A stretch of 64,000 nt of DNA from Nannochloropsis oceanica (taxonomy: Eukaryota; Sar; Eustigmatophyceae; Eustigmatales; Monodopsidaceae). Numbering within the stretch: the stretch's first letter is position 1; each line of letters starts with the position of its first letter. The stretch covers positions 186,001-250,000 of the forward strand of contig CP038130.1 of assembly GCA_004519485.1 (NCBI GenBank), written 5' to 3'. Positions 22,261 through 33,997 of the stretch are shown here, piece by piece. The position numbers were made by a program, and so were the translations under genes. Below the pieces are notes generated by a model. That model saw only the letters and a program-made list of their open reading frames with translations, searched no databases and was not told the DNA's origin.

Positions 22261-23686
22261 GCAAGGGGAGGAAGGAGGGAGGAAGGGAGGAATAGAGGAA
22301 TGTGTAGAATGTACGTCCAGCCCTGGGAGAAGTGTCTCAGTGTGGACGAGGAGAAGGAGGTGGAAGTTGAGGAGGAATTTGTGGAGGAGGAGAAGAAGGA
22401 GGAAGTTGAGGAGGAATTTGTGGAGGAAGAAGAAGAAGACAGAATAGAAAGCAAATATCCTGAGAAATGAAGACAGCAACAGCAGCAGCGGCAGCAGGAG
22501 GAGGAGCAGCAGCAGCAGGGGCGACCATATCCATATGCACTATAAAAAGAGACGGGCCTCCTTTTCGTCCACTGTCTCCTCTTGATTCCAGAAGAAGAAA
22601 GAAAGAAGGCGTGGTCTTCTTCGTCTCCGTTTGATCAGTTGTCCTCCTCCTAATTTGAGTGAAATGATCATAATTATTATTATTATATTAATCATAATAG
22701 TAGTAAGGCGTAAAGCGGTAGAGTGACGGAGAAATCATCTATCTGTCCATCCACTCGTCCATCCGATCATCTCAATCCGTGGGTCCGTGTGTTTTGAGAC
22801 GAGATAGCAAATGAACACACGGAGGCCGATGGCCATAGAAGAGAAAGTGGAGGAGGGCAGGGTGATCATGTTGTAGGTGGTAGGGCCAGCTTCGGTAGCG
22901 GTGGGGAGAGGGATGGAGAAGGAGGGAGAAGGGAGGAAAGGAAGTAAAGATATGCTCAGACAGAGGGCGCGTACACGACGAGGACGACGGGTGGAGGAGG
23001 AGGAAAGGAAGTGAAGATTAGTAGTATGTGAGAGAGAGGGAGACGAGGAAGATCGAACATAACCAGCTTGCCAGAAAAGAGACACACTCATCGTTCAAGG
23101 ATCTGTGGTGGGTTTGTTATGCATTACAATCATCGGCTTGGGCGAGAAATTCGATATAGAGATAAAACTATCGATGTTTACCACCCTCCTTTGCAATTCT
23201 CCTTCCGAGGCGTCTGTTTGTCTAGATTCCTCCTTTTTTATTCTTTTGTGACTACTTTTTCATCTTGCTCTTTACTATCCACACCTATGACATCGATGAC
23301 ATCGTAATCACTACACTCCTTACATGTTGCGTATACACAAAAGTTGACCTATCTGTCTTATCATTCCCTCGCTCTCTTTGAAATGAATGCGACCTTGCCT
23401 CTTTCCTCCATGTTCTATTTTTCTTCCCTCCTCTTGCTTGTATTATCGTTCTTCTTGTTGCTCTAATTCTTACTCTTGTTCTTGTTCTACTTCCCATCGA
23501 CAGTTTCCTTGAAAGTCTCAGCCGGAAATCGAGGGAGGAGAGGTGAACGAAAATCACAATCGCGCTACCCCCCGTGTGGATTTTTCATCGAGATTTTTTT
23601 TTTCACATTGAAATGTGTTTGTGTGTGAGTGGGTGTAGATGTGTGTATGTGTGACCTCTCCCTCTCTCCCCCTCTCTCTCTTTTCC
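22261..23686. other. convergent 3' flanks of GLDC and the Ser/Gln-rich protein gene
   Basis: No supported gene. It holds GAGGA-type purine repeats (22340-22440), a CAG/CAG-like stretch (22475-22525), an AT-rich run with TTATTATTATTA near 22675, and pyrimidine-rich sequence with a TG run near 23610. Confidence 0.55.
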
Positions 23687-25868
23687 TCACGACATGACAC
23701 AACATCCTTTCCTCAATTCTTCCTCCTCCTCCCCCACCAGAAAGATTTCCCCAATGTCCCTCGCCTTTTTGGCCACACCCACCACCGCAGCCGCCGTGCG
23801 TGTCGTCGTTGATGCTATCATCTCACCCTGCATCCTTCCTCTTTCTCCTCCTTCCTTCTCTCTTTCGCCTTTTATTCCTGCTCCCGTGGGCACCACCAGT
23901 GCTGCTAGAGTAACAACACCTTTCGTCGTGGCGTTTGCTGGTGGTGGTGCTAATGTTGTTGGTGGTGGTGGTGGTGGCAACTTGGCTCTTGTGTACATGT
24001 TACTTTTAACCGCCACGCTGCACTTCCCCTTCTCCCTCTCTCCCTGCACCCCCCTCCCTTTCTCCTCCTTCTTTTCTTCTAGCTCCTTCTCCTTCTGTCG
24101 CTCTTCCCTTTGCGCCTTCTCTTTCCGCCTCAAAATCTCCCTCTTCATCTTCCTCCTCCTCTCCATCGCCTTTTGCGCCGCCGTCTTTTCCTTCGGCCAC
24201 ATTAACCACCATTCCCCCCTTCCTCCCACCACCCGCGGATTTCCTTCATTCCTCCTCAGATTTCCCTGGCAAGCCACCCACCCTTCCCCGTGATCTCCCT
24301 CCTCGTCTTCATCGTCTTCGTCCTCTTCCATCCAGCCCTCCCCCTCCAACCAATGTTGTGTCCTCGAAGCCGAGCTGTACTGCAACCGTTCGGAATAATT
24401 AACGGCCGCGAGACTCTGTCCCATTGCATCGGCGAAACGGATATTTCGCTTGCGGCTGCTGCTGCTGCTGCTGCTGCGGCTGCTGCTGTTGCTACTGCTG
24501 CTGCTGGTAGTGGTGCTGGTGGTGGTGCTGGTGTTGCTGCTGGTGGTGGTGCTTGTAGGATGGAGGGAGGGAGGAGGGTTCATGTAGCTGCTTCCTTTCC
24601 GAAGAATGCAGAGAGGGGAGGCAGTGGTGGTGGTGGTGATGGTGGTGAAGGAAAAGGAAGAGGAAGAGGAGTAGGAAGAGGAGGAAGAGGAGGAGGACTC
24701 GGGCCCGCCGGTAGCGAGCTGCTGTTGCGCTTCCCTGTCTCCTTCTCTTTCTCCTCCTTCATCTTTTACACCGCCTGATAGCGACAAGATATCTTGCTGC
24801 TGCTGTTGCTGTTGCTGCTGCTGCTGTTGCTGCTGAGCCGTTGGTCCTTCATGCTCTCCCACCTCTGGGATCATAGTGGATGAATAAAATACCGACCCGC
24901 GCTTCCCTTGCTCCTCGTTTTCTCCTTCCTCCACCTCCTTGTCCTGCCCTTCGCTCTCCTTCGTATTCTTGGTCCCTTTTACTCTTCCTTCTCTCCTTCC
25001 ATCCCCGTCCTCCTCCTCGTTTTCTCGTGAGAAAACATGAGGACTCTTCCTCCCACTTGGAATTATCTTTTCCTGTGCGGCCGTTGCTGCCGTTGCTCCT
25101 ACGCTTGTGTCAATGCTCAACGGATACCCAGCCGACCCCTCTATCTCTCCCCCTCTCATTGCAAGTGTCAGCTCTTCTCCGGATTCTTTCGCCGGAAAAC
25201 CGGAAGCATTAAAGAAAATAGGGCATGCGCTACTACTGCTCCGGTGGACACGATGATGCTGCTGATGGCAGCCATGGATAAGGCCTTCTTCTGGAGCATC
25301 TTCTATCACCTAAGAAATGGATTTTATTGGGGGGGGAGTGAGTTAATACATGAATATACATGAATAATGTGGGCAAGGGGTGGCGAGGGAGGGAGGGGAG
25401 GGGGGACTGAACAGGGGGTGGGTGGGGAGGAAATATACAAAATCGGAAGGAGTTTGCTGGTGATGGTTTCTAGGAGTGATTACGAGGAGGGAGAGGACTA
25501 TTATTAGAGAGGAGGATTACGCATTCGCATGATTAAGTGGGAATGGCTGTGAGGAAGGGTAAGGAGGGGCGGGGAAAAAGGGGACGTGGGGACGAAAGGA
25601 CACACAAATTTAGATGGCTGAAGAAGCTGGAAAATAAGGCAAGCGATGCGACAGGACATACATTCATGCGTGCAGGTGCAACCATGCGACCAACATGTGA
25701 TAAGTAGACACGCAGAAGAAGGAACATGACGGTGACATACAAATGCTAGCTGATGGCTTATACATACCGTGGCGGGGCTGCGAGTGGCCTCCCTGTCCAA
25801 GGCTTCCTGTCCCTGCTGCAGGAGCTCCGCGTCCTCGTTCTGGTAGCAGTGATAGTATAAGGACGCCA
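23687..25868 (-). CDS. low-complexity protein with a PP1-docking-like RNIRFAD motif
   Basis: Two exons, about 25868-25768 (ATG in GCC-ATG context) and 25309-23687, join in phase across an intron opening GTATGT and closing TTTCTTAG. Much of the protein is disordered: poly-Gln (24797-24836), poly-Ser/Thr, Glu/Lys-rich and Pro-rich segments. The one ordered signature is RKRNIRFADAMGQSLAAVN at roughly 24375-24460, which matches the pattern (R/K)(V/I)xFADxxGxxLxxV of the glycogen-targeting regulatory subunits of protein phosphatase 1 (PPP1R3 family), whose RVxF motif docks on PP1. No CBM21 carbohydrate-binding domain was recognised. A charged helix (RRRKMKREILRRKEKAQREE) follows further on. A role as a PP1 regulator is an inference from the short motif only. 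Confidence 0.6.
24797..24836 (-). repeat. poly-Gln trinucleotide repeat (CAG/CAA)
   Basis: A tract of CTG/TTG on plus encodes about 13 glutamines in the minus-strand protein. It is an interrupted CAG repeat. Confidence 0.85.
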
Positions 25869-27503
25869 TTTAATAGTGCTTCCTGTGGATGTGTATGATG
25901 GAGGGAATGGGTCTCTGTGAGGAGTGTGGAAGCAGCAGGAGGGGGAAGCAGCTTTCATGTGCCACAGGCGATTAAAGAAGGACGGCAAGCCCATTAATTT
26001 GGTGGCGCTTGAGAGCACAATTTTGATTCTGTAAGCATGCCCAGTGTTGACGCACGTCCATAGCAAGGGCGAGCTCACCCGGTCCTCACCGCCCTTTTAA
26101 ACAAGCACGGGCGCAATATGACCACGTCTGCGTGCGGGTACGGCCCGCCGGCGTCAAAACAGAACAGAGACACGCAGGCCCATGCCTCAGGTTCAAGCCC
26201 TTCTTTTACCCCGAGTTTTGTATTTGTTTTGAATGGGATGCCAAGGCCTCTCTGCTTCACACATTGAGAGCAAGTTACCCACAACACGTTTTGTCGCCAT
26301 ACAATAGGTGACCGCAAATGTGGGCATCATAACTTAATGCCGGCGATCGATTGAGTCCCTACCGAAAAATTGATAGAACTCACACAACATTGGTTCCCGC
26401 GATGTGCCCCGCCGCCGTGTACAAGCGCCGTTGTGTGTGTAATTTCCCAGGGGAAACGACACACCTTACATGAATAGAATATGGAATAAAACATAAAGTC
26501 TATTTTATAGCCAATGCAGCAGGAGAGCGTTATGTAAGCTAGAACAGCTGAACTTCACCTTCGTTTGGCTCACTTATGACCTCAACACCCCTACCACCAT
26601 ACCCACCAAATTACACAATCACAAGCTAGACTGTGAATGGTTTGTGCTTTGCAGCTCATCTTCCCCTTTGTCGTGCTAGTGGCCGTCGCGAATGTGGTCC
26701 GTGTAAATTCCCACCTCCTAGGCGTCGTTTCCTCCTCCTCGTATGCGATCCGACTAAATATCCACAAGGTCTTCTTTCTATCTTAACCATCCTGATTGTT
26801 TCCCTCCCTCGATCCCTCCTAGACAGAAATCCCGACGTTCGTGCTTTCCGTTCCTGACTCCCTCCTTCCCTCCCTTCCCTCTCCCATCCCCGCCCACAGC
26901 GTCGTGCTCTCGTAAGTGCAAACGATGTCCAAGTGATGAACAGATAGGTCCGCGTATGCCAGTGTGTTATTTCAACCACATCACACACTGTTGTGGTATT
27001 TGTTAATGAAGGAGAAGACGAGAATTAAGACAGAGTAAAGGAACGAAAATGACATCGACGATCTAATAAACGGACAAGGAGAGGAGAATTAGGAGGGAGT
27101 TTACCAGCCTCTGTCTCTCTTCGTTCGTCGGACATGCGTGGCGTGACCCTTTACTCTTCCGCCTCAGTGCTGTATTTGATTGTTCTCTATGTATATCCAT
27201 CTGTATCCATTTCGATGACACATTTGATGAGATCACGTCTGATTGTCCCCCCAGCTTTCACGGTCGCCTGTACATTGTCTACTTTCTTTCTCACTCAGCC
27301 ACAGTCTCACTCACTCATTCACTCATTCACTCATTCACTCCTTCACTCATTCATCACTCCTATGCCTTCCCCAAAATACAGACCGCCTCACCCCTCCCTC
27401 CCTCCCTCCCCACCCCTCCCTCCTTCCCATCCTCACAATAAGAACATACCTCCCTCCTTCCCTCCCCATCATCCTTCCTTCCCCCTCTCTCGCCCTCCCT
27501 CTC
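25869..27503. other. gene-free region between two minus-strand genes
   Basis: No supported coding sequence, tRNA or repeat array beyond TCAC/ATTC-type tandem tetramers near 27300-27355 and scattered pyrimidine runs. The left part is the presumed promoter of the low-complexity protein gene, and the right part is the 3' flank of the carrier gene. Confidence 0.5.
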
Positions 27504-28717
27504 TCACAACCTGTCCTTCACCCAATCAAATGTCGCTAGCGTCGCCGCTGAGCCCGGCACCGCCCGTCCAAACGCCGCCGGCCACCCTCGAAACAACCTC
27601 CCCACCCCTCCCTCCCTCACCAGCCTACGTGCCACTGCCCCCATCCCCTCCTTTCCAACCCTCCCTTTCACCCCCTTAACCTGCATCACGCTCTTCACCG
27701 TGTCAAACGGCAAGGCCACTGTCCAAAACGCCACCCCCGCCGCCGATCCCGCCAGCAGGAGCTCCACAACCCCCAATCCCACCACATCGCCCTCCCTCCC
27801 TCCCTCCCCCCGAAGTCGAGCCCTCTCCTTCTTTGTGTTCAACAGCCAATCTTTTCCGGCAGCAAACGCCAGAAACCATGCCCCTACCCCTGGTCCGTCC
27901 CTCCATAACGTTGGCCCTAAGCCCCTCCACAACCCCCTCACCCCTCCCTCCCTCCACGCCTGCTGCAAGCAATCGCGAGGCCCGGCAAAATGCGTTTTAT
28001 GGGCCACCAAACGATTTCGAATCAATTCGACGGGTGATACGACGACGGCATTGACTCCTCCGGCCACGACACCACAGAGGAATATGTCGGGGTAGGTGAG
28101 GAGGGAAGAAGGGAGGGAGGGAGAGGAGGAGGAGGAGGAAGGGCGGAATCGCTTGCGACGATGGGAGATGAGGAATTCTTGGGCGGTTGAATTGGTGCCG
28201 AAGATGATACTATGTGAGGAGGTGAGAGCGAGTACAAGGAAGGATGAGAGGGAAGGACGGAGATGTGACGGGAGGAAAGAGGTAAAAGAGGCATTTAGTT
28301 TGAACGGGATGGAGGGACAGAGGAATAACAAGAAGATACCATAAGTATACGGAGGAAAACTTACGCTTTGTACACTGCCTGCGCTGCCAATGGGGCACTT
28401 AACCCCTTGTAGAACCCTAAAAAGCCTTCGGCATCGCGAATGCGACGGGCACAGACCCGGGCCGTGGTACCAGTCGTCCGAATCTGCAGCTCGGTGCGTA
28501 GGACATCGATGGGGTGACAGACGACGGTGGAGACAAAGGCAGCAATGGAACCGGCAAGAACTTGCTTGTGGGCGTCAACGACGTTGGCAGTAGTGGTGTC
28601 GGTGGTGCTGCCGCTGGCCGTTGTAGAGGGGGGAGGCTGGGAGGAGAAGTGGGACGAAGGGGACGGTCGCGGCGACGAGACATGCCCCATCAAGCCACTG
28701 CTGCTGCTTCCTGGCAT
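27504..28717 (-). CDS. mitochondrial carrier (SLC25), possibly carnitine/ornithine type
   Basis: Inner-membrane solute exchanger of the three-repeat SLC25 family. Exons are 28717-28365 and 28209-27504, joined in phase 2. The three signature motifs are visible: HPIDVLRTEL (repeat 1), SPVELIRNRL (repeat 2) and LPFDTVKSVM (repeat 3), each followed by the typical second helix (FYKGLSAPLAAQAVYK; LWRGLGPTLWRDGPGVGAWF; LFRGWPAAFGRAVPGSAATL). The RDGPGVGAWF and PFDTVKS patterns recall the carnitine/acylcarnitine and ornithine carrier branch, but the substrate cannot be assigned by eye. The N-terminal 40 residues are Ser/Pro-rich. It is divergent from the flavoprotein gene, with start codons 290 bases apart, so they probably share a promoter region (28718-29007). 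Confidence 0.85.
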
Positions 28718-29007
28718 GGAGTCGGTTTAAAAGATGCCCATCTCGTCTGGATAGCTTCCCACTGTGTTTGTGGCGCGGTGTGATTGTGGTGTAAGTTTGA
28801 TAGAGCGGACGGGATTGTTGAAGCAAGTGAATGCTTCAACGCGCCTCCTTTTGTCCTCTACATGCCATGCGTCGTGCCTTTTCTAAGTCCGCGCCATTCA
28901 ATCAATTATGGCATATGACATTCTGGCATTGCTTTATTCTCTACCTCTTTTCTAACATGTCCATGAGTCCATTTTTTCCCGCCCCGCAACTCAACAGCAA
29001 ATCAACG

Positions 29008-31128
29008 ATGACGATAGCCGCCACCCGTTGCCGCAGCCGCAAGCCACACCCAGCGCGTTTACAATGCAGCGCCCTCGTCATCCTCGCTATCTTACTTGTC
29101 ATGGATAGCTCATCCACGGCCGGGGCCACGACACCAAGAAGAGGACGAGCAGAGCCATCCTTCCTAACCTCCAACCCCTGCTGCTCTTCATACTGCTGCT
29201 GCTCCTCCTTCTCTTCCCGTAACCTCAATTGCCTCCGAGCGGCAGCAGAAGAATTAGACTCCCCTAATATCCGCCGTATCATCGTCGTAGGCGGTGGGCC
29301 TGGGGGCTTCATGGGCGCCATCGAAGCCGGCCAATTTCTCAACAACAAGAACCACCCTCCCACCCACATCCTCCTCTTAGAAGGCAGCCGCCAGCTCCTC
29401 CATAAAGTCAGCATCAGCGGCGGTGGACGTTGCAATACAATGCATGATGCCAACAAATCCATCCAGGACATCACGGCAGCTTACCCTCGAGGCGAGAAAG
29501 AACTGCTCGGTCCGTATACCTCGGCCTTTGGGCCGCCACAGGCGTTGGAATGGTTTAGATCAAGAGGTGTTAAATTAAAGACAGAGCCAGATGGGCGAAT
29601 GTTTCCGGTAACGGACAGCTCGGAGACGATTGTGGAGTGTTTAAAAGAGGGAGCGAGGAAGGTGGGGGTGGATGTGAGAGTTGGATGGAAGGTTGTTGGG
29701 GTTGAGGTAAACGAAGAAGGCGGAGAAGTTGGAGGAGGAGGAGGAGAAGGAGGGATAGCCGCAGTATTGACCGTAAAAGTCTTGGAAAGCAATAAGGTAT
29801 TGCACACAATTAGCTGTGATGCCTTGCTTCTCGCGACGGGCAGCAGTAGAGAAGGGTATGCCCTCGCGCGTGCCTTGGGCCACCACGTCGTCGACCCCGT
29901 GCCATCATTATTCACTTTGGAGTTAGCTGATCGGAAGAGCAAAAGACCGTCACCTTTGCAGGGCTTGGCTGGGATAAGCGTGCCTTGTGCAGAGATTACA
30001 TTGGTGGGCCCGGCGCCCGTGGTGGGGGAAGGAGGAGGAGGGGAAGTTGAAGGGGGGAAGGGAAGGCAGAAGAAGGAGGAGCAGCAGCAGTGGAAGGACA
30101 TGTTGCGACAGGCCGGTCTCCGTGCAGGCGCCGCGGCGAAAAGCAAAGGCAGGAGCAGCAGCAGCAGGAGCAGGAGCAGCAGTGATGGCGATAGCAGTGG
30201 TTCCTTCTCCTCTACACCCACGACTACAGGGAGTCTCTCTCAACGTGGTCCTGTCCTTATCACTCACACGGGCCTCTCCGGACCGGCCATCCTCCGCCTC
30301 TCTGCCTTCGCCGCCCGCCTCCTCTCCCTCCTCTCCTACCGTGCTTCCTTCCTCCTTGACTGGGTTCCCGAGCTCTCGGCCGACGATATCCACTCTCGTC
30401 TCATCAGGGCCAAAGCGGCCCATGCCAAGAAAAGCGTGGCGACGTTTTGCCCTTTACTCGCTACTACAGAGGAGGGAGAAATGATAGCCGAGCCTCGCTT
30501 ACCCCGTCGGCTCTGGGCGCGCCTGGTGGCGGAGGCCTTGAGGGAGGGGGGGGGAGGGAGGGAGGGAGGTATGACGTGGGGAGGAATGACACCGACGATG
30601 GTGCTGGCGTTGGTGGGGGTGCTGAAGGGAAGTGTGTATGTGTCACGAGGGAAGAGTACGCATAAGGAGGAGTTCACGACGGCTGGAGGGGTGGCGACTC
30701 GGGAGGTTGATTTTAAGACTTTTGGGAGTAAGAAGGTCGAGGGGGTGTATTTTGCAGGTGGGAAGGAAGGAAGGATGGAAGGAAGGAAGGGAGGGAGGGA
30801 GGGAACGAGGGAGGGAGGGAAGGAGGGCATAGGAAATGTTAACCCGCATCTGGAATCAAGCATGGCTCATCTCCTTTTTCATCCTGCCTCCCTTCTTCCC
30901 CCCTTCCCTCCCTCCCTTCCTCCCTTCACTCGTCACTTAGGCGAGATCCTGGATGTGGATGGCATCACAGGGGGGTATAACTTCATGAACTGTTGGTGTG
31001 GCGGTTACGTGGGAGGTCAGAGCATGGCGCGGAGGGTGTTGGAGTTGGATAGGGAGAGGGCGCGGAGGGTGTTGGAGTTGGGGGAGGGAGGGAGAGAAAG
31101 AAGGAGGGAGGGACAGATTGAGCGATGA
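29008..31128 (+). CDS. BaiN/HI0933-family FAD-dependent oxidoreductase, signal-bearing
   Basis: FAD/NAD(P)-binding flavoprotein of the HI0933-like (YhiN/BaiN/RdsA) family; reaction unknown. Two exons, 29008-30757 and 30941-31128, join to give VYFAGEILDVDGITGGYNFM, a diagnostic C-terminal FAD-site motif. The N-terminal Rossmann motif is RRIIVVGGGPGGFMGAIEA, followed by KVSISGGGRCNTMH, typical of the family. The chosen ATG (29008) places a basic N-region and a hydrophobic segment (ALVILAILLVMDSSS) at the front, so an ER or plastid route is likely; an upstream in-frame ATG at 28831 would bury it. Low-complexity Gly/Glu and Ser/Arg inserts near 29720-29760 and 30030-30200 separate otherwise conserved blocks. 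The C-terminus carries a twice-repeated RRVLEL unit and a GRE-rich tail. Confidence 0.85.
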   Translation: MTIAATRCRSRKPHPARLQCSALVILAILLVMDSSSTAGATTPRRGRAEPSFLTSNPCCSSYCCCSSFSSRNLNCLRAAAEELDSPNIRRIIVVGGGPGGFMGAIEAGQFLNNKNHPPTHILLLEGSRQLLHKVSISGGGRCNTMHDANKSIQDITAAYPRGEKELLGPYTSAFGPPQALEWFRSRGVKLKTEPDGRMFPVTDSSETIVECLKEGARKVGVDVRVGWKVVGVEVNEEGGEVGGGGGEGGIAAVLTVKVLESNKVLHTISCDALLLATGSSREGYALARALGHHVVDPVPSLFTLELADRKSKRPSPLQGLAGISVPCAEITLVGPAPVVGEGGGGEVEGGKGRQKKEEQQQWKDMLRQAGLRAGAAAKSKGRSSSSRSRSSSDGDSSGSFSSTPTTTGSLSQRGPVLITHTGLSGPAILRLSAFAARLLSLLSYRASFLLDWVPELSADDIHSRLIRAKAAHAKKSVATFCPLLATTEEGEMIAEPRLPRRLWARLVAEALREGGGGREGGMTWGGMTPTMVLALVGVLKGSVYVSRGKSTHKEEFTTAGGVATREVDFKTFGSKKVEGVYFAGGKEGRMEGRKGGREGTREGGKEGIGNVNPHLESSMAHLLFHPASLLPPFPPSLPPFTRHLGEILDVDGITGGYNFMNCWCGGYVGGQSMARRVLELDRERARRVLELGEGGRERRREGQIER

Positions 31129-31474
31129 GATAGTGTACTGTCTTAGCCGAATGTCGTCTGATTAGGCTGGAGTTGGAGCCGAGGGAGGGAAGGAGGGAGG
31201 GAAGGAAGAAAGAAAGGAGAGAGGAGGGGAGGGAGGGAAAGACTTGATCCAGGTAATAGCGAGCCAAACCTTAACAAATACTGACCGTAGCGTAATTAAC
31301 TGAAAGCACAAATTGTAACCAAGACATGACGACTGAAAAAGAGATGCACTTTTCTTCTTTGCCTTCGTTTTTTTGAGGATTCTACTTTATCCTTTTCTTC
31401 CAGCGTCCCCAAAAAGGGTGCCTTTCAACCAACATACTCTCCCTCCCTCCTTCCCTCCCTCCCTCCCTCCCTCC
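31129..31474. other. convergent 3' flanks
   Basis: Short gap between the plus-strand flavoprotein and the minus-strand protease genes. GGGA-type repeats occur at about 31180-31240 and TCCC at 31440-31476. No gene is seen. Confidence 0.6.
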
Positions 31475-32508
31475 CTACACCCACCGCGCCCTCTCCCTAT
31501 CCAACTTCATCTGTAATACTGCCATCCTCGCTGTCCTCCTCCTCCGAGCACAGCAAAAATAGAACAAGCCAAGCAATAAGATACTCCCCAACAGGCACCC
31601 TAACGCCAATACCCTTTTATCCACAGTCTCCAACACATTTCGAACCTTGTCCAGCGCCCGTCCTCCCCCCTCCTCCTCCTCCTTCTTCCACTCCTCCATC
31701 GGGACCAAGTTCCAGCCCTGCACCACCGTGATGGCAAGCACTCCAACACACGACGTCCCGCACTTCCCTTCCTCCCTCCCTGCCCCCCTCAACATCTTCA
31801 TATACCCTCCCTCTCCCCACGTAGTGCCCCACGAATTTTTCAACACCCAAAACGTTTTCCCCCCTTCCTCCTGCCCGTAGCCAACCAAGACCATCGCGTG
31901 GTCCACCTCCTGCGCACATGCCTCTGCAGTCACCTCCCCCTCTTTCGGCAAGCAGTCTTGATCAGGGGTGAAAATGCCACTGCTATAGGCCATGAAAGCG
32001 GGACAATTGCTCTTCACACTCACGGATATAGGACCGAAGTAATACAAAGCTTTTTGCAAGATAATATCGGCAGGGCAGGAAGGGAGGTAAGCTGGACCAG
32101 CAGCGTAGGCGAAGACAGGGTTGGGGCCGCGGCATGTACCTGCATGGGTGTGTGCGCGCAGAGGGATATGAACGAACAATATAATAGATGAATGGATGAA
32201 TAAATGTATGTCATGGACAGATAAATAAATAAATAAATAATAAATATACAAAGGGACGCAACGGATGTATAAATAGGTAAATGAATGGGTCAACTGACAC
32301 TTAATTAAGCAGATTCCTCACCTGGTTTCTGCGTGTAAGGGTAAGAATGAAGCGTCCGCAGTCCGTTTTCGCGCACGTAAGCCAGAGCATTACTGACACT
32401 TCCTCCATCGCATCCCTGATTAGCCTCGCTACAATCAAGGATCTGTTGTGCGGAGAGACTCACGGTCGATATACCTTTGCTGCTGCTACTGCTGCTACTG
32501 CTGCTACC

Positions 32509-32567
<59 letters not shown>

Positions 32568-33425
32568 TGTTGGATTGCTGCAATGCGACTTGGCCCTCGA
32601 CCACGCCCATGGCGGAAAATGCCCAGCAGCTGGTGGAGAGGGAGAAGAAAGAGAACAAGAGGTGGAAAACGGGAGGAAAAGGTACGGGGGAAAGAGGTGT
32701 AGGGTGCGGTTAAGCGAGGGAGTGGAGGACTGAGAGAGGGAGGGAGGGAAGGGGGGGAGGAGAGGGCGACCTACCTTCCACACGTCCCTTGTTGCTTGAC
32801 AGGGGTAACTGCCACGACCCCATATGGATTAGCGTCTTTATATCGATAATCTAGGGAAGCAGGGAGGATCACTGCTGGCACTGTAGAGCTGGAAGACGAG
32901 GAAGGGAGTGAGCGCGCTGTGGAAGCGGAGGACGAGGAGGGGAGAGGAGACTCATTGCCACGGCTCTGCACCCGGCGACGCCCTCTTCCCTCGTCGTTTA
33001 GGATGATTTCCGTCTCATCGACCATTGAAAAAGCAGCTGTCGTACCAGTAGTTGTAGGAAAGACCTCATCGTATGTGATATCCCCAGAGATCAACTTCTT
33101 TATCGTTACAATATCCTCCATATTCAAAATCTTCTCCTTATCGGCCACCATCCCCCCCTTCAAACCCCGCAACGTCTGCTTCTCCTCCGATGTCCAATCA
33201 CTCATGTTATTCAAGCCCACCCTAAACGCGGCGTTGGGGTTTGCCTTCTCGAAGCTCTGAACGTACGCCACAGACTCGTTGAACTGCCTGCAGCGTTTCT
33301 GGAGCTCCTCTTTCTCTCCGTCAGGCCCGCCGCTGCTTCCTCCTCCACCGCGGCCATAGCCCTTACCTGCTTTTTGAGCGTACCCTTCATATCCCCATTC
33401 CCCGTCACACTCCCCCTTCCAGGCC

Positions 33426-33461
<36 letters not shown>

Positions 33462-33997
33462 GCTCCAGCTGTCTGGTTGCTCGACGTCAACCACCACGGC
33501 TCGTTTTGCGGTGGGTGCTCATGGTACTTTCTTGCATGCTCCTCTACTTCCTTGCCTTTATCAGAAGCAGGCATAGGCCGAGGAGGAGGACGACCTTTCC
33601 CCCCTGCATGTGGAGCCCCTCCGTCTTCCTTGCCTTCCCCTCTTGCCGCTCCCGTCGTTGGTGGCATAGCCTTATTTCCGCTGCTCTCTTCGTTGCCCAT
33701 CAAAGCCTGAGCCCCGTCCCAGGCCTTTTCCCTAGCTTCTTCTAAAATTTCCATCGTCTCTTCAACTTCTACCGACAGCTCCGGCTGGTTTTGCCTCCCT
33801 TCATCCAGTTCGGACATAGTCCTATGGGCCGTGACAGTTGGGATAAGGACAAGCAAAGCCACGGCATACATAGCCAGCAGCAGCACCCAGCTCGAGCGAT
33901 GTTGTTGTCGATACGTGTATTGCTGCTGCTGTTGCGGCTTCCGCTGATGCTGAAAGCTTCGTCTAGGATGCATTTCAGTCGCTTCCTCCTTGGTCAT
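31475..33997 (-). CDS. papain-family (C1A) cysteine protease with N- and C-terminal membrane segments
   Basis: Three exons (33997-32775, 32629-32322, 32139-31475) join exactly through the active site: TCG|SCWAFS spans the first intron. The catalytic Cys, the His in VDHAMVLVGYG and the Asn in LKNSWGTTWGEGGY are present. An I29-like prodomain is suggested by FRVGLNNMSDWTSEEK. The protein begins with a signal-anchor-like segment (WVLLLAMYAVALLVLIPTV). Unusually for the family it ends with a second hydrophobic span (LALGCLLGSILLLGLFYFCC) followed by an RRRR stop-transfer cluster, suggesting a membrane-tethered protease with a short cytosolic tail. A poly-Ser insert of about 30 residues, coded by a CTG/AGC repeat, lies after the catalytic helix. 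There is also a poly-Gln run in the proregion. Lysosomal or secretory location is likely. Confidence 0.88.
32478..32572 (-). repeat. (AGC)n microsatellite encoding poly-Ser inside the protease domain
   Basis: CTG/CTA/CCA triplets on plus read as serine codons on minus. The run interrupts the papain fold between the catalytic-Cys helix and SLSAQQILDC. Confidence 0.85.
33427..33459 (-). repeat. (CAG)n microsatellite encoding poly-Gln in the protease proregion
   Basis: Pure CTG triplets on plus give about ten glutamines in the N-terminal proregion. Confidence 0.85.

Noticed and set aside
23694-24778. Plus-strand open frames opposite the PP1-motif gene
   Set aside because: Low-complexity shadows; the minus strand has the in-phase first exon and the conserved motif.
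26100-26340. Possible tRNA near a GGTTCAAGCC-like T-arm
   Set aside because: No matching acceptor stem or anticodon arm could be folded around it.
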